From: Clostridiales bacterium
Lineage (GTDB): Bacteria > Bacillota > Clostridia > Lachnospirales > Lachnospiraceae
Assembly: GCA_019420405.1 (NCBI GenBank)
Contig: JAHZHF010000187.1
Location: 1 to 6,126, forward strand
Direction of reading: 5' to 3'
Length of the DNA: 6,126 bases
Both the position numbers and the translations under genes were made by a program. Shown here piece by piece: positions 1 to 4,125 of the stretch. The notes below the pieces were generated by a model. That model searched no databases, had not been told where the DNA came from, and worked only from the letters and a program-made list of their open reading frames with translations. Positions within the stretch are counted from its first letter, which is position 1. Every line of letters begins with the position of its first letter.

Positions 1-353
1 TAAAAATCTATGTAGTTCTCGGTGGTCGCCGTATCATTAAAAAACAGAAAAGCGGCAAGGCTCTCAAGTGTGATATTGGCCTGCTTTAATACGCTGTCGA
101 TGAAGATGGACTCGATATCGTGATTTCCGGCAGCCATGCCATAGAGGAAACCTACGAATTCTTCCAGAGTGAGGATATCCGGGTAATCTGCCATACGGAT
201 TACGCGGATATTGAAATCAACCGTGTATGTATCTTTATGGCTCTTTTTGATAAAGACTACATTTCCATTGGAGGTGTTTACCTTCTCATTTGCAAGATCA
301 ATCATTTTCTGTGTTTTTCCACTGCCTCTGGGGCCTGTAACTAAATTTACCAT
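1..353 (-). CDS. P-loop NTPase, 5' part only (distal end is adapter)
   Basis: The minus-strand frame starts at ATG 353-351, preceded by an AAAGGAGAG ribosome binding site (361-369) with 7-nt spacing. It reads 103 convincing residues down to position 45. A Walker A motif, GPRGSGKT, lies at residues 7-14. A hydrophobic strand ending in Asp (IESIFID, residues 80-86) fits Walker B. The protein appears soluble, with no signal peptide or membrane segment. It resembles a small conserved ATPase family in Lachnospiraceae, sometimes labelled PilT-like; that label rests on family memory, and nothing here shows a pilus role. The last 14 codons (positions 3-44) are not biological: they translate Illumina P5 adapter plus a poly-T run and give FFNDTATTE, a well-known adapter peptide. 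The real C-terminus is therefore missing. The gene has its own promoter at 416-444 and diverges from the DUF3793 gene. The P-loop call is firm; the exact function is unknown. Confidence 0.8.
   Translation of the reverse strand, partial: MVNLVTGPRGSGKTQKMIDLANEKVNTSNGNVVFIKKSHKDTYTVDFNIRVIRMADYPDILTLEEFVGFLYGMAAGNHDIESIFIDSVLKQANITLESLAAFLFFNDTATTENYIDF
11..44. other. Illumina P5 adapter plus homopolymer (assembly artefact)
   Basis: Positions 17-38 match, without mismatch, 22 bases of the reverse complement of the Illumina P5 flow-cell adapter, which ends GGTGGTCGCCGTATCATT. Positions 11-15 (TGTAG) continue the match across one mismatch at 16 (T for A). The adapter is followed directly by six A (39-44), as expected when a read runs off the end of a short fragment. 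Genomic sequence resumes at about 45. Bases 1-10 do not match the adapter and are of unknown quality. This shows that the window's left edge is a contig end with unremoved adapter. Confidence 0.95.
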
Positions 354-381
354 GGCGAATCTCTCCTTTATGTAAGTGTTG

Positions 382-403
382 TTTGAGACTTTCACCTCTC
401 AAA
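382..403 (-). promoter_or_regulatory. Hairpin in the 5' leader of the P-loop NTPase gene
   Basis: A perfect 7-bp inverted repeat, TTTGAGA / TCTCAAA, is separated by 8 nt and lies just downstream of the predicted transcription start. No T-run follows, so it is not a terminator. It may stabilise the 5' end or be a dyad operator. Only the symmetry is seen; the role is inferred. Confidence 0.4.
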
Positions 404-415
404 TGTTATAAGCAT

Positions 416-444
416 ATTATACACGAAAGTTATGGAAGTAACAA
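416..444 (-). promoter_or_regulatory. Sigma-A-type promoter of the P-loop NTPase gene
   Basis: On the minus strand there is a -35 TTGTTA (444-439), a 17-bp spacer and a perfect -10 TATAAT (421-416). Transcription would start near 409, giving a leader of about 55 nt. That leader begins with a 7-bp hairpin (TTTGAGA at 382-388 on the plus strand pairing with TCTCAAA at 397-403, 8-nt loop) and then the AAAGGAGAG ribosome binding site. This is among the best sigma-A matches in the window. Confidence 0.75.
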
Positions 445-542
445 CTAAAAAAACCATAAAAAAATAAAAAAAATTGAGCAATATGCATATATTCTCGTGA
501 AATGCAGATTATCAATATGGAAAATCAAAAAAAGCTGTGAAG

Positions 543-619
543 GGGCGCTCAGTACATCTGTACATCAGCCACCGGATTCTTATGCAAGCATAAATCCGCC
601 GTCTGATGACAGATGGCTG
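543..619. repeat. Direct repeat copy 1 (hairpin unit)
   Basis: This unit runs from GGGCGCTCAGTACATC to ACAGATGGCTG. It contains a stem-loop over 555-615 with three stem blocks separated by a bulged A and a roughly 4x4 internal loop. It is repeated at 706-782 with differences only at 569, 578, 579, 599 and 601. These fall in the internal loop or bulge, apart from one optional pair at 578. Confidence 0.85.
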
Positions 620-625
620 GCTTTG

Positions 626-641
626 CAATAACAGTTCAGCC
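626..641. repeat. Left arm of perfect 16-bp inverted repeat
   Basis: CAATAACAGTTCAGCC here is the exact reverse complement of 778-793. The two arms enclose 136 bp containing the junction-like fold and direct-repeat copy 2. Such a long perfect dyad could close a large RNA domain or mark the termini of a palindromic mobile element. Confidence 0.85.
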
Positions 642-705
642 CGCGCCATTCGTAAAACCGCACTTCGTGCTTATTGTGGCTGCCGCCACTGTTTTACTCA
701 TTGTC

Positions 706-782
706 GGGCGCTCAGTACATCTGTACATCAGTCACCGGATCTTTATGCAAGCATAAATCCGTCTTCTGATGACAGATGGCTG
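706..782. repeat. Direct repeat copy 2 (hairpin unit)
   Basis: This is the second copy of the 543-619 unit in the same orientation, with its stem-loop at 718-778. Its outer stem end abuts the right arm of the 16-bp inverted repeat (778-793). The copy ends about 33 bp before the -35 of the DUF3793 promoter, so the element sits directly next to a regulated promoter. Confidence 0.85.
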
Positions 783-793
783 AACTGTTATTG
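778..793. repeat. Right arm of perfect 16-bp inverted repeat
   Basis: GGCTGAACTGTTATTG pairs perfectly with 626-641. It directly abuts the outer stem of repeat copy 2 and lies just upstream of the first Fur-box-like palindrome at 798. Confidence 0.85.
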
Positions 794-797
794 AAAA

Positions 798-812
798 TGA
801 GAAATGTTATCA
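798..812. promoter_or_regulatory. fur box: Possible second Fur box (upstream)
   Basis: TGAGAAATGTTATCA matches the Bacillota 7-1-7 Fur consensus TGATAAT-N-ATTATCA at 11 of 14 defined positions. It lies just upstream of the predicted -35 at 816. It is weaker than the downstream site and could be chance in AT-rich DNA, but the pair of sites around one promoter makes it more plausible. Confidence 0.4.
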
Positions 813-815
813 AAA

Positions 816-845
816 TTGCTATTGCAATCAGGTGTAAGGTATGAT
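816..845 (+). promoter_or_regulatory. Promoter of the DUF3793-flavodoxin unit
   Basis: There is a -35 TTGCTA (816-821), an 18-bp spacer and a -10 TATGAT (840-845), so the start is expected near 852. The Fur-box-like palindrome at 860-874 would overlie the transcription start, where a repressor blocks initiation. The -10 region TATGATAAGAT (840-850) is repeated identically in the ZIP gene promoter at 2151-2161. Confidence 0.55.
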
Positions 846-859
846 AAGATTTTTGCAAT

Positions 860-874
860 TGAAAATCATTCTCA
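860..874. promoter_or_regulatory. fur box: Fur-box operator candidate
   Basis: TGAAAATCATTCTCA fits the 7-1-7 Fur consensus TGATAAT-N-ATTATCA at 12 of 14 defined positions, one mismatch per half-site. The wider 19-bp stretch matches 14 of 19 of the classical Gram-negative Fur box. It lies between the predicted start and the ribosome binding site of the DUF3793 gene. Flavodoxin genes are classical Fur targets, which supports the call. PerR recognises a similar sequence and is the main alternative. Confidence 0.6.
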
Positions 875-890
875 AAATATAGGAGGGATT

Positions 891-1523
891 ATGTCAACAG
901 AAGTTTTGTCCTATTTTCTGAAAAACAGTGACCGGAGGGTGCGGCTTGGATTCCAGGTTGTGCTGCAGTGTGCGCCTTTTTTGAAAGGCCTGAAAGTCTC
1001 CTGCGTGATCTCTGTGGCAGAACAGCTTTACGGAGAGCTGGAAGAGCTGTTCCGGGATATGGAGATTAAATATCATATGCTTTCCTGTTCTGAGGGCAGA
1101 TGCCTTGTCCTGTTTTATCGCCCGGAAGAATTGGAACGCTATTTGAGACAGGAAGAAACGTATTCACTGCTTGAGGGCTATGGCTATGCGGGCATGAATC
1201 TGACGAAGATGCTGAGCAGGCTTTCGGCGAGGGTGGAGGAGTTCTCCTGCCGAAGCATGGGATTTCCTCATGAGATCGGCGTCTTTCTGGGATATCCGGT
1301 GAAAGATGTGCGAGGTTTTATCGAAAATGAGGGGAAACGGTATCTGATGATCGGATACTGGAAGGTGTACAGTGATCTGGCAGATGCGAGGATGATCTTC
1401 AAGGAATATGACCGCGCAAAGGACTGTGCGGTCAACGAGTTCTTGTCCGGAAAGAGTGTCCGGGATATTGCTCTGGGTCAGAAGTGGCGCGCCGGATCAG
1501 AAAAGGCCTGCGTTCCGGCGTGA
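891..1523 (+). CDS. DUF3793 family protein
   Basis: This 210-residue protein starts at ATG 891, chosen because AGGAGGG (881-887) lies 3 nt upstream and because MSTEVLSYFLKNSD fits the family N-terminus. The frame is open back to 804, but the promoter and Fur box fall inside that extension. The protein matches DUF3793: an N-terminal block FQVVLQCAPFLKG (residues 21-33) and the signature FPHEIGVFLGYP (125-136), then GFIENEGK and GYWKVY (155-160). It has no signal peptide or membrane helix, so it is probably cytosolic. Seven cysteines are present (27, 38, 66, 71, 120, 179, 207); Cys27 and the Pro-His-Glu at 126-128 look like conserved family positions. No biochemical function is known to me. The gene is followed 115 bp later by flavodoxin and preceded by a Fur-box-like site, which suggests a role in iron limitation or flavodoxin-linked electron transfer. 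The last 15 or so residues are atypical and may be poorly conserved. Confidence 0.88.
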   Translation: MSTEVLSYFLKNSDRRVRLGFQVVLQCAPFLKGLKVSCVISVAEQLYGELEELFRDMEIKYHMLSCSEGRCLVLFYRPEELERYLRQEETYSLLEGYGYAGMNLTKMLSRLSARVEEFSCRSMGFPHEIGVFLGYPVKDVRGFIENEGKRYLMIGYWKVYSDLADARMIFKEYDRAKDCAVNEFLSGKSVRDIALGQKWRAGSEKACVPA

Positions 1524-1638
1524 CAAAGAAGGCAGAGGGACAGGAAAATCGCAGATAGCAGTTGTGGACAGCGGATATTATGGGAGTATCACTGACCCTG
1601 ATGAATCAGGCGCTGAAGACAGAAATGGAGGAAAAAAG

Positions 1639-2064
1639 ATGAGCATATCGGTAGTATATTGGAGTGGAACAGGGAATACTCAGGCTATGGCGGAGGCGGT
1701 TGCCGAGGGAATCGCGCAGACCGGGGCCGAGGCGAACGTGATGGAAGTGGGAAACGCAGATGCAGCCGCACTTGCGGCAGAGAGTGCATTTGCACTTGGA
1801 TGCCCATCCATGGGAGCGGAACAGCTTGAGGAGAGCGAGATGGAACCGTTCGTGGAGGAGCTGGAACCCCTTGTGTCCGGAAAAAAGATTCTGCTCTTTG
1901 GGTCCTATGGATGGGGAGACGGAGAGTGGATGAGGGACTGGTCAGAGCGCATGAAGAACGCAGGGGCAGTGCTTGTGCGAGAAGAGGGCGTGATCGCCAA
2001 TGAGACGCCGGACGATGAGGCCCTGGCGGAATGCCGGGCGGCGGGAAAAGAGCTCGCGCAGTGA
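1639..2064 (+). CDS. Flavodoxin (short-chain, FMN-binding)
   Basis: This 141-residue flavodoxin is a soluble low-potential electron carrier that can replace ferredoxin when iron is short. The start is ATG 1639, with GGAGG at 1627-1631 (7-nt spacing); the open frame upstream to 1408 overlaps DUF3793 and is not used. The FMN phosphate loop is SGTGNT (residues 9-14). The second flavin loop is GCPSMGAEQLEE (54-65), where Met58 corresponds to the flavin-contacting Met of clostridial flavodoxin. The third is FGSYGWGDGEWM (87-98), where Trp92 is the expected stacking aromatic. The sequence is very close in plan to Clostridium beijerinckii flavodoxin and lacks the extra loop of long-chain forms. It probably shares the Fur-controlled promoter with DUF3793, since no convincing promoter is seen in the 115-bp gap, which holds only a small CCTGAT/ATCAGG dyad. 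No intrinsic terminator is evident after the stop. Confidence 0.95.
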   Translation: MSISVVYWSGTGNTQAMAEAVAEGIAQTGAEANVMEVGNADAAALAAESAFALGCPSMGAEQLEESEMEPFVEELEPLVSGKKILLFGSYGWGDGEWMRDWSERMKNAGAVLVREEGVIANETPDDEALAECRAAGKELAQ

Positions 2065-2126
2065 CAGGCTCCGGGCAGTTACTGTGAACTGAGCATGCTG
2101 ACACAGCCGCAGGCAGAGAATATGTG

Positions 2127-2156
2127 TTGACAAAATCCTTCCGCAATGCATATGAT
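2127..2156 (+). promoter_or_regulatory. Promoter of the ZIP transporter gene
   Basis: A perfect -35 TTGACA (2127-2132), an 18-bp spacer and a -10 TATGAT (2151-2156) place the start near 2163 and give a leader of about 75 nt. The -10 lies inside an inverted repeat, so the promoter is probably repressible. It makes the ZIP gene at least partly independent of the upstream flavodoxin unit. Confidence 0.7.
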
Positions 2157-2179
2157 AAGATATCGGTAAATTTTATCAT
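2152..2179. promoter_or_regulatory. Operator-like inverted repeat over the ZIP promoter -10
   Basis: ATGATAAGAT (2152-2161) and ATTTTATCAT (2170-2179) form an inverted repeat with 9 of 10 positions complementary and an 8-bp gap. It covers the -10 and the start site, the position of a repressor site. The geometry does not fit the Fur/Zur 7-1-7 layout or the MntR consensus that I know, so the regulator is not identified. A metal sensor is a natural guess given the transporter downstream. Confidence 0.5.
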
Positions 2180-2183
2180 GAAC

Positions 2184-2211
2184 GGTGCGGATCTGATGAG
2201 AGATCCGCGCC
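2184..2211 (+). promoter_or_regulatory. Hairpin in the ZIP gene 5' leader
   Basis: GGTGCGGATCT (2184-2194) pairs with AGATCCGCGCC (2201-2211) across a 6-nt loop, giving 10 Watson-Crick pairs and one G-U. No T-run follows, so it is not an intrinsic terminator. It lies 15 nt upstream of the GGAGG ribosome binding site and may affect mRNA stability or translation. Confidence 0.6.
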
Positions 2212-2236
2212 GGAATCTGACAGACGGAGGGAGTAT

Positions 2237-3019
2237 ATGAACCAGAATACATTAATTGGAATCATGATACCATTTGTCGGTACCGCTCTTGGATCGGCAA
2301 TGGTATTTTTTATGAAGAAGGAGATGAACAAAAAGCTGGAGAAGATGCTGCTCGGATTTGCATCCGGGGTGATGATTGCAGCATCAGTCTGGTCGCTTCT
2401 GATCCCGGCCATTGAGATGGCGGAGCAGAAGGGCGGAATCTCATGGATGCCGCCTGCTGTAGGCTTTCTGCTGGGCATGGGCTTCCTGCTGCTTCTCGAT
2501 ACGCTGACGCCCCATCTTCATTATACGGATGAGAAACCGGAAGGCGTACCGGCCCAGTTAAAAAAAACAACTATGCTTGTCCTTGCAGTGACTCTGCATA
2601 ATATTCCGGAAGGAATGGCAGTAGGGGTGACGTTTGCCGGAGTACTCTCTGAAAATACGATGATGACTCTGACGGGAGCTTTTGCCCTCTCTGTTGGAAT
2701 TGCGATCCAGAACTTCCCGGAGGGCGCAATCATCTCCATGCCTCTGAAAAGCCAGGGGCTGTCCCGGAAGAGAGCGTTTTTCTACGGTGCAATGTCGGGA
2801 ATCGTGGAGCCAATCGCAGCGCTTATTACAATCCTCCTGACAGGGTTGGTTGTCCCGCTTCTGCCATACCTTCTCTCCTTTGCGGCCGGAGCCATGATTT
2901 ACGTGGTGGTAGAGGAACTGATTCCCGAGGCCCAGGCGGGCGAACACTCCAATATCAGTACGGTGGGAGTGGCCGTGGGCTTCGTGCTTATGATGATCCT
3001 GGATGTAGCTCTGGGATAG
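2237..3019 (+). CDS. ZIP-family divalent metal transporter (GufA/ZupT-like)
   Basis: This 260-residue integral membrane protein has about eight hydrophobic segments and fits the ZIP family, which imports zinc, iron, manganese or related divalent metals. The start is ATG 2237, with GGAGG at 2226-2230 (6-nt spacing). Metal-site motifs are clear. In helix 4, HNIPEG (residues 121-126) supplies His121, Asn122 and Glu125. In helix 5, QNFPEG (158-163) supplies Gln158, Asn159 and Glu162. Glu191 in GIVEP of helix 6 matches the conserved Glu of bacterial ZIPs. A short cytoplasmic loop at 92-112 carries HLH, a small version of the histidine-rich loop. The gene has its own promoter with an operator-like dyad and ends at a hairpin terminator shared with the convergent deacetylase gene. 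Metal specificity cannot be read from the sequence; nearby Fur-like sites make iron plausible, and zinc is usual for this subgroup. Confidence 0.92.
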   Translation: MNQNTLIGIMIPFVGTALGSAMVFFMKKEMNKKLEKMLLGFASGVMIAASVWSLLIPAIEMAEQKGGISWMPPAVGFLLGMGFLLLLDTLTPHLHYTDEKPEGVPAQLKKTTMLVLAVTLHNIPEGMAVGVTFAGVLSENTMMTLTGAFALSVGIAIQNFPEGAIISMPLKSQGLSRKRAFFYGAMSGIVEPIAALITILLTGLVVPLLPYLLSFAAGAMIYVVVEELIPEAQAGEHSNISTVGVAVGFVLMMILDVALG

Positions 3020-3025
3020 AAAATG

Positions 3026-3050
3026 GAAGGGGAAATTGTGTTTCCCCTTC
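3026..3050. terminator. Hairpin terminator between convergent genes
   Basis: GAAGGGGAAA (3026-3035) pairs perfectly with TTTCCCCTTC (3041-3050) across a 5-nt loop. It lies 6 nt after the ZIP stop and 14 nt after the stop of the convergent deacetylase gene. On the minus strand the hairpin is followed by CATTTTCT, a weak T-tract; on the plus strand there is no T-run beyond the TTC of the stem. It probably serves both genes and should work better for the minus strand. Confidence 0.75.
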
Positions 3051-3064
3051 TGAAACGGTTAGCT

Positions 3065-3943
3065 TTATTCTTCGGCTGCAAGCTCACTCAGAGGCCGGAT
3101 CTGATATCCCATTTCCGCCCATTTTGTCAGCAGTTCATCCAATATCAGGGCGTTTGTGTCAGAGGTGCTGTGCAGCAGGACGATAGCCCCGGGGTGGATA
3201 CGTCCGAGGAGTTTGTCAAAGGCTTCTTCTTTTGTGGGCTGGTCGTTATCCAGCCAGTCAACATATGCCAGACTCCAGAAAAATGTCTGATATCCCAGTT
3301 CCTTTGCCATTTTCAGATTAGACTCGCTGTACAGGCCCTGAGGAGGCCGGTAAAAACGGGTCATCTGCTGTCCTGTGACCTCCTGAAACGCAGTTTCCAC
3401 ATCCTCCAGCTCTTTCCGAAACGCGTCAAGGGATGCGATCTGTGACATGTCAGGATGATGCCACGTATGGTTGCCTACGGTGTGGCCTTCTTCTGTCATC
3501 CTCTGAACCAGCTCCGGTTCGGCCTCAATATATGTACCGACGACGAAAAATGTAGCGGATACCTTATGCTTTTTCAGTGTATCGAGGATGGAGGGGGTAT
3601 TCCCGTTTTCATATCCGCAGTCGAAGGTCAGGTACAGGATTTTTTCATCTGTGTTTTGGGCGTACCATGCGTTATACTGCGCCAGTTCCTCAAAAGTGGC
3701 ATTGCCCGTGGGCGGCTGCCCTTCTTCCTGGAAACTGAGCCCCCAGCTGCCTTCAGCCGAGGTGGGGATGGCCTCCGCAGTATTTTCGGAAGCAGGAGTC
3801 TGAGGAATGTGGTGAGAGAGATAACCTGCTCCATTGCCGAGCGCATAGGCGGCGAGAAACAGGGCGGCCGCACCGCATGTTTTTCTGCTGAAAAGGATTT
3901 TTCGGATTTCTATTCCCGGAATGCGGATGGGAAAATGTTTCAT
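3065..3943 (-). CDS. pdaA: PdaA-like delta-lactam peptidoglycan de-N-acetylase
   Basis: This is a 292-residue membrane-anchored polysaccharide deacetylase (NodB/CE4 fold). PdaA removes the acetyl group from muramic acid so that muramic delta-lactam can form in spore cortex, which marks it for germination. The start is ATG 3943-3941, with GGAGG 9-10 nt upstream; the frame is open further to 4042 but without a better site. Residues 1-21 are basic, followed by one membrane helix (about 22-41) and a Pro/Ser/Thr linker. The PdaA-type block GLSFQEEGQPPTGN is at 68-81. The catalytic motifs are TFDCGYENG (106-114, Asp108), HTWHH (His159, His163), RPPQG (199-203), a YVDW block near 227-230 and LLHS (256-259, His258). 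As in other PdaA proteins, the second Asp of the usual TFDD is replaced, here by Cys109. The gene is convergent with the ZIP gene and divergent from the HAD gene. Subfamily assignment is strong; a sporulation role is inferred from the family. Confidence 0.92.
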   Translation of the reverse strand: MKHFPIRIPGIEIRKILFSRKTCGAAALFLAAYALGNGAGYLSHHIPQTPASENTAEAIPTSAEGSWGLSFQEEGQPPTGNATFEELAQYNAWYAQNTDEKILYLTFDCGYENGNTPSILDTLKKHKVSATFFVVGTYIEAEPELVQRMTEEGHTVGNHTWHHPDMSQIASLDAFRKELEDVETAFQEVTGQQMTRFYRPPQGLYSESNLKMAKELGYQTFFWSLAYVDWLDNDQPTKEEAFDKLLGRIHPGAIVLLHSTSDTNALILDELLTKWAEMGYQIRPLSELAAEE

Positions 3944-3948
3944 GAGAT

Positions 3949-4003
3949 GAATACCTCCGGAGTATTCTCCCTGCGGAGATTCCGTGAGAATCGTGGCGCA
4001 GGG
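3949..4003 (-). promoter_or_regulatory. Two tandem hairpins in the pdaA leader
   Basis: Reading toward the gene, the first hairpin pairs CCCTGCG (3969-3975 on the plus strand) with CGCAGGG (3997-4003), with an inner GATTC/GAATC stem (3978-3982 / 3988-3992). The second pairs GAATAC with GTATTC (3949-3954 / 3962-3967) and places the GGAGG ribosome binding site in or at the edge of its 7-nt loop. The symmetry is direct; control of translation is inferred. A TTTACA element at 4008-4013 lacks a good sigma-A -10, which would fit a sporulation sigma factor, but I cannot assign one. Confidence 0.45.
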
Positions 4004-4061
4004 GCTTTTGTAAACAGTATATGAGAACGGGAGAGTCTCCATGCAGGGAGAAGAATAACCC

Positions 4062-4090
4062 TTTTCATTTTCGTGAAAGGATAGTAAAAT
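4062..4090 (+). promoter_or_regulatory. Possible promoter of the HAD phosphatase gene
   Basis: A weak -35 TTTTCA (4062-4067), a 17-bp spacer and a good -10 TAAAAT (4085-4090) place the start near 4097 and give a leader of about 29 nt. It overlaps an imperfect CCTTTTCA/TGAAAGG dyad (4060-4080). It is the best sigma-A candidate in the divergent gap, but not strong. Confidence 0.4.
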
Positions 4091-4125
4091 GGTGGATGGA
4101 ATTTGAAAGGGAAATGAGGATTAAT

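Larger units (their letters stand above)
543..793. repeat. Structured palindromic element, candidate ncRNA or MITE-like
   Basis: This intergenic element has no credible protein. Two copies of a unit of about 77 bp (543-619 and 706-782) lie in direct orientation 163 bp apart and differ at only five positions. Each unit folds into a long imperfect hairpin. In copy 1, CATCTGT (555-561) pairs with ACAGATG (609-615), CATCAG (563-568) with CTGATG (603-608), and CGGATT..TATGC with GCATA..ATCCG in the core. Between the copies, GTAAAAC (652-658) pairs with GTTTTAC (691-697) and encloses two smaller hairpins, GCAC-ttc-GTGC and GTGGC-tgcc-GCCAC. A perfect 16-bp inverted repeat, CAATAACAGTTCAGCC (626-641) and its complement (778-793), encloses the centre and copy 2. 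The transcribed strand is not determined. It could be a structured RNA or a non-autonomous palindromic mobile element. It does not match a riboswitch or known ncRNA class that I recognise. Confidence 0.7.

Noticed and set aside
120..344. 74-residue plus-strand frame opposite the P-loop gene
   Set aside because: It is antisense to a gene with a Walker A motif, promoter and ribosome binding site, and has no ribosome binding site of its own.
527..533. T7 run on the minus strand as an intrinsic terminator after the repeat element
   Set aside because: The nearest strong hairpin ends about 20 nt away and the bases directly before the T-run form only a 3-bp stem. It could be part of an RNA boundary but is not supported as a terminator.
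543..793. CRISPR array
   Set aside because: There are only two copies of a 77-bp palindromic unit, with a spacing that is itself structured, and no short regular repeats or cas genes.
606..794. 62-residue open frame inside the structured repeat element
   Set aside because: It has no ribosome binding site, its codons are dictated by the hairpin repeats, and the frame spans both inverted-repeat arms. It is a by-product of the repeat.
1408..1638. N-terminal extension of flavodoxin overlapping the DUF3793 gene
   Set aside because: The flavodoxin fold starts at MSISVVYWSGTGNT, which has its own GGAGG site. The extension is low-complexity and overlaps a real gene.
1685..2179. 164-residue minus-strand frame opposite flavodoxin
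   Set aside because: It is Pro/Ser/Arg-rich shadow translation of a flavodoxin gene with all its flavin-binding loops.
4014..4045. Sigma-G-like promoter for pdaA (GCATG ... CATATAC)
   Set aside because: The -35-like element fits, but the -10 departs from the consensus and the spacing is short. It is too weak to list.
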